DNA from: Smittium mucronatum
Lineage: Eukaryota > Kickxellomycota > Harpellomycetes > Harpellales > Legeriomycetaceae
DNA length: 10,758 bases
Assembly: GCA_001953115.1 (NCBI GenBank)
Contig: LSSL01003587.1
Location: forward strand, 1-10,758
Reading direction: 5' to 3'
The position numbers and the translations under genes were made by a program. Below are positions 1 to 8,905 of the stretch, one piece after another. The notes under the pieces are model-generated. The model was not told the DNA's origin. It saw nothing but the letters and a program-made list of their open reading frames with translations, and searched no databases. Each line of letters opens with the position of its first letter. The stretch's first letter is position 1.

Positions 1-23
1 AGCCTACTTCTAACAGGATTAAT
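1..23 (+). repeat. Left arm of a 23-bp inverted repeat (possible terminal inverted repeat)
   Basis: The first 16 bases (agcctacttctaacag) are the exact reverse complement of 3068-3083. The match continues to 22 of 23 positions against 3061-3083, with the single mismatch at position 17. The arm starts at the window edge, so it could extend further left and any target-site duplication there is unseen. Confidence 0.7.
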
Positions 24-213
24 AAAATTAGGCTCCTACCCAAACTTGGGATTGATCGACATGGCTTTCTTACAAATAGCTGTTAGACGCTGAGATCCGT
101 CTGACTGTCGAACGCTGGACTTGTGCACTAGACTATGTCTCAGCTGTGCTAAACGATCGGTTACTCCTGTTTCTAGATGGTCCTCCTCTGGAATTGCTGT
201 CCTACGAATCGCT

Positions 214-299
214 GTGCGCTATCTCCAATACTCCCAACCAAGAATAGTGCAAATCTGTGCGCTGTCTTCACTACTCCCAACCAAAAATAGTACAACGCT
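214..299. repeat. Two tandem copies of a 43-bp unit
   Basis: Copy 1 is 214-256 and copy 2 is 257-299. Both begin gtgcgct and share the core tactcccaaccaa near their middle. They match at 36 of 43 positions with no gap. The copies abut exactly. No third clear copy is visible on either side, although related short words occur upstream. Confidence 0.85.
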
Positions 300-380
300 G
301 CGTGAAATTTTAGTCTAGTGTACTTCTAAAAGTACAATATTAAGCCCCTAAACCACGGCAAGGTATTTCACGCTTAGGGG
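300..380. repeat. Cluster of three inverted repeats, two of them interleaved
   Basis: A perfect 9-bp inverted repeat (gcgtgaaat, 300-308; atttcacgc, 365-373) encloses a compact hairpin (tgtactt, 319-325; aagtaca, 330-336; 4-nt loop). A third pair (cccctaa, 345-351; ttagggg, 374-380) has one arm inside the outer repeat and the other immediately after it. Pairs one and three therefore cross, giving an H-type pseudoknot topology if both formed in an RNA. No known RNA family is recognised. The cluster lies at the border with the AT-rich region. Confidence 0.6.
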
Positions 381-390
381 GAATAAGGCG

Positions 391-1380
391 GTCCAAAATT
401 ATTATAACAGTATGATATATAAATTTTTCCATGACTTTTCTAGAGTGTAAAATTTTGTTTTGAATGCTAATAAATCAGAAAAAAAAACCGAATAATAATA
501 ATTTTAAAACAAATTAAAAATTTCAGAACTAGATAAGTGGATAATTTAAAAAAATTGACCCATATGTAATATATGAAACGTGCTTAAAATATTTAAGAAA
601 TAAAAATGATAGGATAAAATAAATTAGCAAAGGATATGTTTTATGGGTGTATATAATGTAAATAAAATTTAAAAAAATCATGAAATCAGGTTCTGGTTTA
701 CAATGAATGGTAGAAAGCCGGGAATTTGCATTAATTAATTCATAACTCAGGATACACAGGTCGGTATAGAAAAAGTAGATATATTTTTATTTTTAATATA
801 TTCATTTTCTACGAAATATATTAATTTTAATCTCAATAATATGAAAAAAAATATTATCAAACCAGTTTGAAAAATATAAAGCAAAACACCCTTTCTTAAA
901 ATAGAAAATTTTCAGTGAAAATTTAGAACAAAGTAAAACATGCTTAAGAAAAATTTATAGAAGATCTAAAAAATTAATCCATAAAGCAATAAGAGATATA
1001 TTTATAAATTGTGTTTATACTTGGGTAAAAATAATAGCCTAAAAATCCAGAATTTAATAAATAAATAACTAAATAAAAATGATAAAGCTCTAACAAATTT
1101 ATAATAAGCTTAAAATATAAGATAAAATAAATATAAGAATATAAGAATGTTAATGGGAAAAAAATATTAATAAGGACGATAATTTTCTTTGGGAATTGAG
1201 CAAAAATAGTCAAAATTTAAACTAATTGAAAAATGGTCAAAAATATAGATGGAGTTACATATTTAACGAGTGGAAACAATTATACACAAAGTTTCTGGTA
1301 ATATAAAGGATTATCCAAAAAATAAAATTTAAAGCACTTTTAATTTTCTTTTTTATTTGATTTAGTTCAGCAAGTAAAAA
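391..1380. other. AT-rich stretch, no supported gene
   Basis: Stops are dense in all frames, as expected at this composition. A minus-strand open frame at 1213-974 encodes a hydrophobic, Ile/Leu/Tyr-rich string, but it begins with TTG, has no homology that I recognise, and is the kind of run AT-rich DNA makes by chance. A short patch around 700-760 has more G and C than its surroundings, but its frames break within 20-25 codons. I see no RNA gene or defined repeat. Confidence 0.6.
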
Positions 1381-1677
1381 GGCTGCTATAAATGCCGAAG
1401 AAGATTAAAAAATATGGTATTCTCCATGAGATCGTTCACTTTCCAAATATATTTCTACTAATTTCCTAATTTATAAATATGGCGAAAAGCTAAAGCATAA
1501 AAATATTGATTAATTCATGAAATATTTTATAGAAACAGATTTTCTATTTGTGAAATGAAGAGGGTGTATTAGATTTTTTAAATGGGAGATTCTTTGGTAG
1601 ACAAGACTTTTTTTCCCTACAAGTCTTATAGGCCAAGATTAGTAACCAAAATTTATTGGAATAATCAAAATTATTAA
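1381..1677 (+). pseudogene. Weak coding-like relic with a CxxC/Arg-rich string
   Basis: In one plus-strand frame the sequence reads GCYKCRRRLKNMVFSMRS from 1381, stopping at 1459. The same frame later gives a 21-codon open run from 1510 and a 31-codon run from an ATG at 1582 to a TAA at 1675 (starts MGDSLVDKTFFPYKSY). A Cys-x-x-Cys followed by basic residues can mark a zinc ribbon, as in the N-terminus of some DNA-transposase families, but the rest of such a domain is not visible. Stops interrupt the frame several times, and runs of this length occur by chance in AT-rich DNA. The family is unrecognised and I rate it a possible relic only. Confidence 0.2.
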
Positions 1678-2425
1678 TAACCGAATAAGAAAATGTATAC
1701 CAGAAATTTAAATACCATTAACAATATAAAATTTATTTTTCAGATGTAATATCCCCAATTTTTTTTTAATTTTAGACGTGAAATACCAATAAAAAAGAAA
1801 TATTTTTATTGATATTAAAATAAAATTATACTTCATAATTCAGGATTCCATTGTTTTTTGAAGAATCTGATTGAAACTCTATAGTATTATCACTAATTTA
1901 CCTTGCAAAAAGAGCAAAATTTTAGTCTTTATTATTAAAATATATTAAAATACGCGAATAATAAATAGCTAAAACAGATTTGATTTATTTTCAGTTTTTA
2001 TATTTAATGTGTGAATATTAAAGTAATGAATTGGTATAAAATTATTATTATTTATTTCAAAAGCTGTATTTATTTAACTCAAATATTTGCTATTTTAGAG
2101 AACAAAAATTCTTGTATATATATATGATTAATGATTTAAGTTTCAAACTCCGTGTTTTAAAATATATGAACCATAATACGCCTTTCTGTTATTATACTAA
2201 GACTATAAATTTCAGTTTATTACAATTTAATTAACTGTAAAATAAGTTTAATTGTAATAAAAGTTAAGATAAATAATAAATTAAAGGACAGAAGGTTAAA
2301 AAATATTAATATTTGGTTCAAGTTCATGATATTTTATGATTTTCAACTTTTTTTCTCCAAAAATGACTACGAAAATTGATTTATCTTAAATTTAATCAAT
2401 CAAAAGCTTATTTAATATAAATAAC
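1678..2425. other. AT-rich stretch, no supported gene
   Basis: I find no frame worth calling. A perfect 12-bp inverted repeat occurs (2216-2227 and 2250-2261, 22-nt spacer), made only of A, T and one C/G pair, and it may be fortuitous. A short TA dinucleotide run lies at about 2115-2125. Confidence 0.6.
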
Positions 2426-2638
2426 TTAAATAGAAAATATTTCATTGATATCTAAACAAAAGAAATTATAGCGCTCCAAGAATTTTAAAAAAAACAACAT
2501 ACGCTTAAGGTTTCAATTATTATTTGTGGAAGAGGTAGTATGGCCTTCAAAAACATATTTTACTACCCATTTATCTTCAAAATCACCAAAATCTCTAAGT
2601 AAATTGTGTTTTAATTTACTCCAAAAAATAAAAATAAT
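2426..2638 (-). pseudogene. Coding-like relic, unrecognised
   Basis: A minus-strand frame of 71 codons has a single internal stop (2515-2513). The first part reads WSKLKHNLLRDFGDFEDKW and then VVKYVFEGHTTSSTNNN. After the stop it continues NLKRMLFFLKFLERYNFF and ends at a TAA, 2428-2426. Its residue mix (Trp, Asp, Gly, His, Glu) is more protein-like than the Lys/Ile/Asn/Phe strings typical of chance frames in this DNA. The TNN before a helical, basic stretch recalls the C-terminal end of some DDE transposases, but the match is too thin to name a family. It lies inside the interval bounded by the 23-bp inverted repeats, which would fit a decayed DNA transposon. No start codon can be chosen. 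Confidence 0.3.
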
Positions 2639-3060
2639 AAAGATATTTATATTTCAATAACAGTGAAAATTTTATTTACTTGAAAATTATAATTATATCA
2701 AATCTAAATTAGGAATCTCAAAATTTTTAGTATATCTATATGACTGAAATTGTGTACTCGAAAGCCACAATGACATCCACACCAAGATTAATATACCCAT
2801 CATTGCTAATCTAATCACTCTGTTCTTCTTATTTATAAATTAAAGCATTAAATAATTATTTTATTTTACATGATGAAAATTTGGATCTCATTTGAAGAGA
2901 AGTTCATCGCAAATTTTGTTTCATCTGGATCGCTGTTCTTCATTTTAAATAGTTGGACTCGATATTTGACGTCATTCTGTTAAACTGATTAAACTGATTC
3001 GTGAATTATTCTTTTTTACTTTAAGGCTTAAAGAACTAATACAATTAAGTGCTAATCGAA
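2639..3060. other. Mixed-composition stretch, no supported gene
   Basis: Positions about 2750-3000 carry more G and C than the AT-rich background. On the minus strand a 38-codon run ends in a TAA near 2867 (it includes KMKNSDPDETKFAMNF), and another short run near 2800-2740 reads DGYINLGVDVIVAFEY. They are in different frames, and neither is recognisable. A 9-bp direct duplication (aaactgatt) sits at 2982-2999. If 1-3083 is one old element, these could be further scraps of its coding region, but that is a guess. Confidence 0.4.
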
Positions 3061-3083
3061 ATTAATTCTGTTAGAAGTAGGCT
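3061..3083 (-). repeat. Right arm of the 23-bp inverted repeat
   Basis: This is the reverse complement of positions 1-23 with one mismatch, including a perfect 16-bp core at 3068-3083. Inward of the arm similarity fades within a few bases. The sequence outside it (atgactagga) cannot be compared with the other flank, which lies beyond the window. Confidence 0.7.
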
Positions 3084-3290
3084 ATGACTAGGAGCTCAGT
3101 AGCATCAATGATCTATTTTTTATTGAAAAATAGCTTAATTCTTGACTGCGTGTAACCTCAGCCATACACCTACTTCAAGAAATTCCGGGTGGGGTCTTTC
3201 AGTTGGTAGATTGTACCTTTATCCCGTAAATACGAAGCTGGTAGACCAGCAGAGGAGCTTATTTTAGTTAGGATAATAGTATTTTCTACA
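3084..3290. other. Balanced-composition island, function unknown
   Basis: This island stands out from the AT-rich sequence on its right. It contains a small perfect hairpin (gctgg, 3237-3241; ccagc, 3246-3250; loop taga) and, on the minus strand, a short open string LPTERPHPEFLEVGVWLRLH around 3200-3140. A segment near 3200-3210 (cagttggtaga) resembles a tRNA D-arm/A-box, but no T-arm or anticodon arm follows. No gene can be named. Confidence 0.45.
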
Positions 3291-6200
3291 CGCCTTTTTA
3301 TTTTTTTCATATTTTTTTAGTATAATTTTTAATGACGCTATTTTACAATAAAACTCCTCTATAAAAAAAAACAATGCTTTTTATTTTCTTGATAAAATAT
3401 AACTCAATCAAAAAGAAAAATCATAGAAGTTTAAAAAAATTGTGATAATCAATTATATAACCTAAAAAATTGGATTAGAATTCCTCATATTTGTTGAAAA
3501 TATAATCTCATTGATTTATTCTATCTATTTTAGCAATATTTTTAAAATTTGATTATTTTTTCTTAATCCCCCTTGTTTTTAAAGTTTTTGAATTTTTTTG
3601 TAAATAAGTTCTAATCAAATCTAAATAAAAATTTATTAATTTTATATTAATTTATAATCAAACAATTTTAAAATATGTTTATAATTTCAGATAATTTGAT
3701 AAATATTATGAAAATTTAAAAACTATAAAAGGTGTGATTAAGGTAACAAAAGGTAATTGTTAAATATCTAAAACCTTTATTCATTTTTTTGAAGCAAAAT
3801 AAAAATTTTATGACTGTAATTTCATTAAAAATAAGATAAAGAGAAAATTTTTCGGGGGGGGGGGGAGTTAAAGCGAATTTATTTATAATATTTATGTAAT
3901 AGAAAAACCAAAATAAAAATACAGTAAAAGGAAAAAATACTTAATAAATTTTATCACATTCCAATCTGTAGCTCTAGCCCCAAGTTTTCGGGTATAGATT
4001 ACTTTTTAAAAAAAATCGAATATTATTGAATCGTCCATTAATTTTTAGTTAACGCATTTAAAAATAAAATGAAGAAATAATAATTCATGTTTTAAGATCT
4101 TTTGATATACAATTCAATTATAAAAATTTTCACTAATGTTTTAGCAATAATAAGAAAAAAAACATAATGAAACAATATGTTTAAATATCTAATATACTAA
4201 AATTTTGTGATTTAAACGGTAATAAGACCTTAATAAATCAAAAAATACTAACATTTAATTATTTATTAATTGTGGATTTAATAGAATTATGTTCAATATT
4301 ACTAAGAATATATTTTATAGGAATATATTAATCAATTTTAAGTTTTATTAAAAAAAATAAGCATAGGAAAAGGACCGGATAGTGTTTTTTTATTTAAAAA
4401 GGTTTAATATTAGCTGATTTATACTAATTTTTAGATATTTATAATAATAAGTATATCTTAATAGATTCTTTTTAATTGCATAATATCTCTTTATTACAAT
4501 TTTTACAACCTTAATTTAATATTTAAATCGCTTTTTTAGTAGGGAAAAAAAATAATATTGTTAATAAAATATCAAAAAAAAAGATTTATAATATACTTTT
4601 ATCATAATAAAGCTCCAAATTCAAAATTATTATATGAAAAATTTTATTACGTAAAAAAAATTGTCTATTAGAACTATTTGGATCTTTTATAGTCATGAAT
4701 TTGACTAGATTACCAAATTCCTATATTCCCTATAAAGTTAAAATAAATAAATTTTTTTTAAAAAGATACAATAAGAACATAATAATAAACTAAATAAACA
4801 CATTATAGATAAATACTGAGAAAATTGTTATAAAAATGTTTTTTCATCAATAAAAATTATCTATTTAATCAGGTCGAGTTTCAATTCAGTTATTAAAATA
4901 TGGAAAAAAGAAAGAAAGAAACTCACTATATTATTTATTTCGTCATAAAAATGAATATTTTAAAAATTAAAAGATAGCGAAATCTTGAAAAAGTTTATTT
5001 ATTTGAAATTGAAGAAAAATTAAGTAAAAATTTAGAAAAATTAACCATAGACCAATAAAAATAATTTTTGGATACTACGCGAGGTTGAGTAAGATAAAAT
5101 TATTTTATTTGATTCATATAATGCGAAGTATATATCAAGATTTTTTTATATATTTCAAGAATATAATTTGATAGAGCAATTGATCCAAATTAAAAAAAAT
5201 GCATATAATTTGAGTTTATTGCAAAATAAATAAATAAATAATAGAAATAAACATAAAAAATACCAAAATAAGCAACCATATCAGTTCCACCGAAAGCTCA
5301 AGCATTTTTTCTAGATAAAACAATACTAATAAAACAATTATAAGGGAAAATAATAAATTTATTGATTTTTTGGCAATTTTCGAGTAAAAAAAATTGAATT
5401 TTTTTTTAATTACTTGATTTAATTATAAGTATATAAATTGATTCTCAATTTTTGAATTTTAGACTGGGAAATATTTATACTTTTAGTCGTAATAATTTTT
5501 GGTGAAATATATAATATTAGCCACGTGAACATTTATGAAATAATATTTTTATTTTAATGTCTGTTTAACATTATAAAATGATATAAACTAACTTTTTTTT
5601 AATGATTTATTATCAGAAATTACTTGAATTCACTGTAATTTTGAGGCTAAATTTTCTGATCATTTTATATTTCATTTTTATTTTTTAAAAAATATTCTAT
5701 AATTTTATCCAATTTTTTTGAGTATTTTACTTCATAAATGTCAATATAAGATAAAGGATTTCATATTAATTTTATCTTAAAATAAGGGTGTTTCGGGCAT
5801 AATGTTTTCCTTTATCTAAAAAATAAAGTTAAAAATAATTTTATTCTGAAAAAAAAAAGCGCTAATATGAATCTATATGAGATAATGATTAATTTTGAAA
5901 TATGTATTTTTTATAGTAATATACGCTAAAAAAATGGAACAAATCTAACCCAGTTTTAATAAAAAAAATTTGTCCGAATTATTTCATATACATTTAGTTG
6001 TTGAAAATTTATCCTGATAAAACCTTTTTTCTCACTTAGATTTCCCCAAATCATGAACAGTAATAATAAAAATTATCCATTTTTTTAGTTTAAGAATTAA
6101 AATAGAATAAAGTCTTGAAATATACACTTGAAAATAATAAAAATTTAATCATTTCTTCAAGTTTTATCACTTATGCGAAAAAAATTCAATTATTAGGAAT

Positions 6201-6535
6201 TTTTTTTTTAATTTACTTATTTAAAATTTTATTTATTACCCTTATTTTATTTACAGTATTCTATTTTTTTTATAATAAAATCGATATTAAACTAGTTTGC
6301 AAGTATTGACTAATCATCTAACTTGCAATGATATTTTAGAATTGTTAGCGATTTATAAATTCAACTGTTGATTATTTTTTTTGCGATAAACTCTTAAAAA
6401 AAATTATAACTCTATAAAATTCAATTGATATAGTTACCGAATTAATAATATTATCTTGATAGCAGTGAAAATTTAGGCTATTGATTCATATATTCAGCTA
6501 AAAAAATTCGGTTTTAATATAAGTTTTTTTGTGTG
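3291..6535. other. Long AT-rich stretch, no supported gene
   Basis: Over 3.2 kb I see no frame with protein-like composition, no RNA gene and no large repeat. Minor items are a G12 tract (3854-3865), a short GAAA run near 4910-4921 and an AAAT run near 5224-5241. The open frame at 6115-6309 (plus) encodes a hydrophobic Phe/Ile/Leu-rich string but begins with TTG and uses almost only A/T codons, so I regard it as fortuitous. The lost 3' part of the LINE would be expected just left of 6536, but I cannot read any of it there. Confidence 0.6.
3854..3865 (+). repeat. G12 homopolymer
   Basis: Twelve consecutive G residues sit in a long AT-rich region otherwise almost free of GC runs. It may be a replication-slippage product or an assembly or sequencing artefact. 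Confidence 0.9.
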
Positions 6536-7713
6536 TTAGTTTATGATACCATTAGTAAAAAAACAAAATTCAAGGCACTCATATTTCTGTAGAATTTACA
6601 GGCTTTGACCCTGAGCCAAAAAAGAACATTTTATTTTAGATTCAATTCAGAGAATCCTGCACTTCGATGCGTCAATTTTCATTTCTCATGTATTTGCCCG
6701 TTGAGATACACGGTTTAAAAAAGTTTGAAGTGATTCTGGAGAATCGCTATTAATACTGCGTCGTTGGCGAATAACAGCTCTGGGATTTTTTTTTCCAAGT
6801 GACGGTACAAATACACCATCCACAAAAATAAATATATCTTTTATAAAACAGTTGGTGAAGTTGGTGATGCCGTAAATCCATTTCTTACACCGTATTTATA
6901 AATAGATTCACCGCTAGCTTCATTACCTAACTTTTCAACTAATTCTGGTGATTCTTATAACCCTTTGATAAAATTAAGAATTTTCCCACCTTTTCCCATA
7001 TTTCTAAGCTTATATTCCAAACCCATATTTGGAACCAGAACGTATGCTTTTTTAAAATCAATAAAGTTAACACATTTTTCCTAAATGATTAATTTTCTCC
7101 TTTTTATAATTTCATATAAAATAGTGGCATGTGGTACACGCTACTCTCGAGTTCCGAAACTTCCTTGGTCTTTTGCGAAAAAATTATATTTTCCACTTAT
7201 TACTAACAGTTTATTGGCTAGAACTTTAGTCAGAATTTTTATAAACGTTTTTATAGGTTATATACGGCGGCGGTTATTTGGGTTTTTTAGATTTCCTTTT
7301 TTTGGAACAAGCACCACAATATTTATAGACATAGATTCAGGTACGCTCCAATAGTCCCAAACCTTTTTCCAAATCTTAAAAATACTCTTAGCAAGTTTTG
7401 AGGTAGGCGTTTTTTCGTAGTTAACAGATTTCCGAATTTGATTTGGTATTCCGTCCATTCCAATAGCTTTATTGTTGAGTTTATTTTTTATTGCGTTCTT
7501 TATTTCATGCAAATTTATGGACTCATTAAAAATAGGGAAAGATTGGAAATCAGTATCTAATAGCATTTCTCATTTATAGGTTCCCCTATTATTTACTGAT
7601 GAGTCCTGTACAAGGGTTTTGAAGTGATCTTTTTAAACTTTTAGTTTTGATTAACTCTCAAATACTGATTTATTTAGTTTATTTAGATTAGGGCCAGAAA
7701 CAATACTTAATTG
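6536..7713 (-). pseudogene. LINE relic: reverse transcriptase domain, multiple stops
   Basis: A single frame holds from 7713 to 6841 (about 290 codons) with stops at 7653, 7635, 7572, 7260, 7143, 7083 and 6957 before the TAA at 6843. Motifs in order: NNKAIGMDGIPNQIRK near 7476 and VVLVPKKGNLKNPNN near 7317 (motif 0/1); FAKDQGSFGTRE near 7160 (motif 2); FIDFKKAY with the catalytic Asp at 7059-7057 (motif A); YGVRNGFTASPT near 6890 (motif B, usually QGCPASP); LLFANDAVLIA at about 6774 (motif C); MKIDASKCRIL near 6680 (motif D, shifted frame); YECLEF near 6570 (motif E). Motif C normally reads FADD; here the first Asp is Asn (codon 6765-6763), which should abolish polymerisation. Between motifs B and C the frame shifts and returns near an A9 run on the minus strand. 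The longest ATG-initiated open piece is 7566-7258. The identification as a LINE RT is secure. Confidence 0.96.
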
Positions 7714-8187
7714 ACTTTTCCTGTAGGGTATCTAATTAAACTCCAAATTTTTCTTGGATTTTTTGCTGTTAAATAATCAGTTAATTTCATAAAGTGCTTA
7801 TCACAAAACTTTTTTAAATATGACTTTTTACCCCTTATCCATCATATTTAGCCTTTAATAATTACTAGAATCCATTTCAGACTTCCTCAGTAGCCTTAAA
7901 GACTTTTTATTTTATTTTATTGATGGTAAATTTTGATAAATTTTTTTTTTATGATCGTTAGGACCAGAAAAAGCACCTATTTTATCGAACTCACTCCATA
8001 TTGTGCCAATCAATTCTCTGAAATTATGATTGATATCAAATTTATCGGTGTTCAATATGTCAAACCGGTTACTATATATTAATCGGGGGCTTTCCGATTC
8101 ATTTAATTTGGTGAATTTTTTTTGAAGGCTAAACTTTAATATCGGATATATCCAACTTAGATATAATGGGTATATGATATGATATTC
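7707..8187 (-). pseudogene. LINE relic: linker between endonuclease and reverse transcriptase
   Basis: One frame is open from 8187, with a clear coding look from about 8120, to a TAA at 7914-7912. It reads SPRLIYSNRFDILNTD, then NFRELIGTIWSEFDKIG and HKKKIYQNLP. The same frame continues to a TAA at 7857-7855 through a basic patch (KKSLRLLRKSEMD). After a frame change, 7841-7707 reads FCDKHFMKLTDYL and then TAKNPRKIWSLI. The NPRKIW-type string, a Trp shortly before the RT fingers, is usual in LINE proteins between the APE and RT domains. No enzymatic motif is expected here. It joins the endonuclease and RT relics and shows that they belong to one element. Confidence 0.7.
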
Positions 8188-8763
8188 CTATGTATTTATA
8201 CGCCTTGAAGTTTTTTGGTCTATATCTAAGCCCACAACAAAATAGGTGATATATAATACTACCCATGAATCCTTTATTTTATCTTTAGTATAATGGGTTA
8301 GAAACCTGTGTTAGGTAAAAATTTATTCCTTTTTTCAACGAAATGTGTCTAGAATTTATCTGTTCCATGCTAAAATCCCTTATAGAAGAATTTTTTGAAG
8401 TACAGATTTTTATTTTTTTAGAAAAAAGAGAATTTATATTATGTTTTTTTTCTTAACTCCACTGCTAAGCATGTGTGTGTTCAATACTTTAAGTTTAAAA
8501 AAACTTCCCATTATTGATTTTCGGCTTATATTACCTGCCATCCAAGTTGGGTTATTTTTGTATTCACTAATTGAAAGTCATGATTTTTTTTCCATCCCTA
8601 TCATAAGATCATTTCGGCATTTGGTTAATCCAGCTTTTGATTCAATGCATGTGTACTCATGTATTTTGCAACGGTATGAATTTTTATTAAGTAAAGTCTC
8701 GCATACTAGTATTAGATTAGGCTTTGGGTTATGAAGAAACTTTTCTAGTTCTGCTACACAGAT
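8129..8763 (-). pseudogene. LINE relic: APE-type endonuclease domain, frameshifted and catalytically damaged
   Basis: Two successive frames cover an exonuclease-endonuclease-phosphatase (APE) fold. The N-terminal half, 8763-8434, has one internal TGA (8580-8578). It contains PNLILVCETLL, matching the motif with the metal-binding Glu, then a CxxHEYxCIES segment, NDLMIG, and NPTWMAGNISR at the place of the usual GDFN motif. The C-terminal half, 8452-8129, is in another frame with two stops (8287-8285 and 8281-8279). It contains IIYHLFC at the usual IDH/IDY position and ISYHIPI at the usual SDHxPI position. In family terms this enzyme nicks the target DNA to prime reverse transcription. The expected Asp reads Asn in GNIS and Tyr in both IYH and SYH, so the protein would be inactive even if the frame were whole. 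The homology is well supported by the ordered motifs. Confidence 0.8.
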
Positions 8764-8905
8764 TTAATAATTCTTTTATTCTAAGTCATTATTTATAGTT
8801 TTGAGCATTTTTTTAGGTGTCATTATTTTTTAGATTGTTTTTCCGCTCTACTTTTTATATTTTTTTTCAGGTGTTATCTTTGTGACCCAATTATTTTCCA
8901 ATTTT

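Larger units (their letters stand above)
1..390. other. G+C-richer block without a recognisable gene
   Basis: This stretch differs visibly in composition from the AT-rich DNA that starts at about 391. The words gctgt and cgct recur through it, which may point to an old tandem array. On the minus strand, frames with a Ser/Arg-rich look can be followed, but all contain stops and none matches a family I know. The plus-strand open frame at 121-318 would begin with TTG and overlaps the tandem duplication, so I do not treat it as a gene. The block carries the 43-bp duplication, the inverted-repeat cluster and the left 23-bp inverted repeat described separately. Confidence 0.5.

Noticed and set aside
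121..318. Plus-strand open frame of 65 codons in the G+C-richer block
   Set aside because: It starts with TTG, overlaps the 43-bp tandem duplication, and its Ser/Arg-rich translation matches nothing I recognise.
974..1213. Minus-strand hydrophobic open frame of 79 codons
   Set aside because: It starts with TTG and is composed of A/T-only codons giving Ile, Leu, Tyr and Phe, as expected by chance in this DNA. No supporting context.
2216..2261. 12-bp AT-rich inverted repeat, as a possible terminator or hairpin RNA
   Set aside because: It is almost entirely A and T with a long spacer. Such pairs arise easily at this composition and no gene lies beside it.
3191..3247. tRNA-like segment with cagttggtaga and complementary ggtct/agacc ends
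   Set aside because: Only the D-arm-like word and a 5-bp end pairing fit. There is no anticodon stem, no T-arm (GGTTC-type B box), and the length is too short.
6115..6309. Plus-strand hydrophobic open frame of 64 codons
   Set aside because: It starts with TTG, has almost exclusively A/T codons, and sits in a featureless region. The apparent membrane character is a by-product of T-rich codons.
7085..7354. Plus-strand open frame of 89 codons
   Set aside because: It is the antisense shadow of the RT relic, whose motifs are on the minus strand over the same bases.
8441..8734. Plus-strand open frame of 97 codons
   Set aside because: It is the antisense shadow of the endonuclease relic (ILVCE and NPTWMAG motifs on the minus strand).
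8806..8877. Similar words around aggtgt at 8811 and caggtgt at 8869, as a duplication or splice signals
   Set aside because: The similarity is limited to a T run plus about six bases, too little to call a repeat, and intron signals are not meaningful in a LINE coding region on the other strand.
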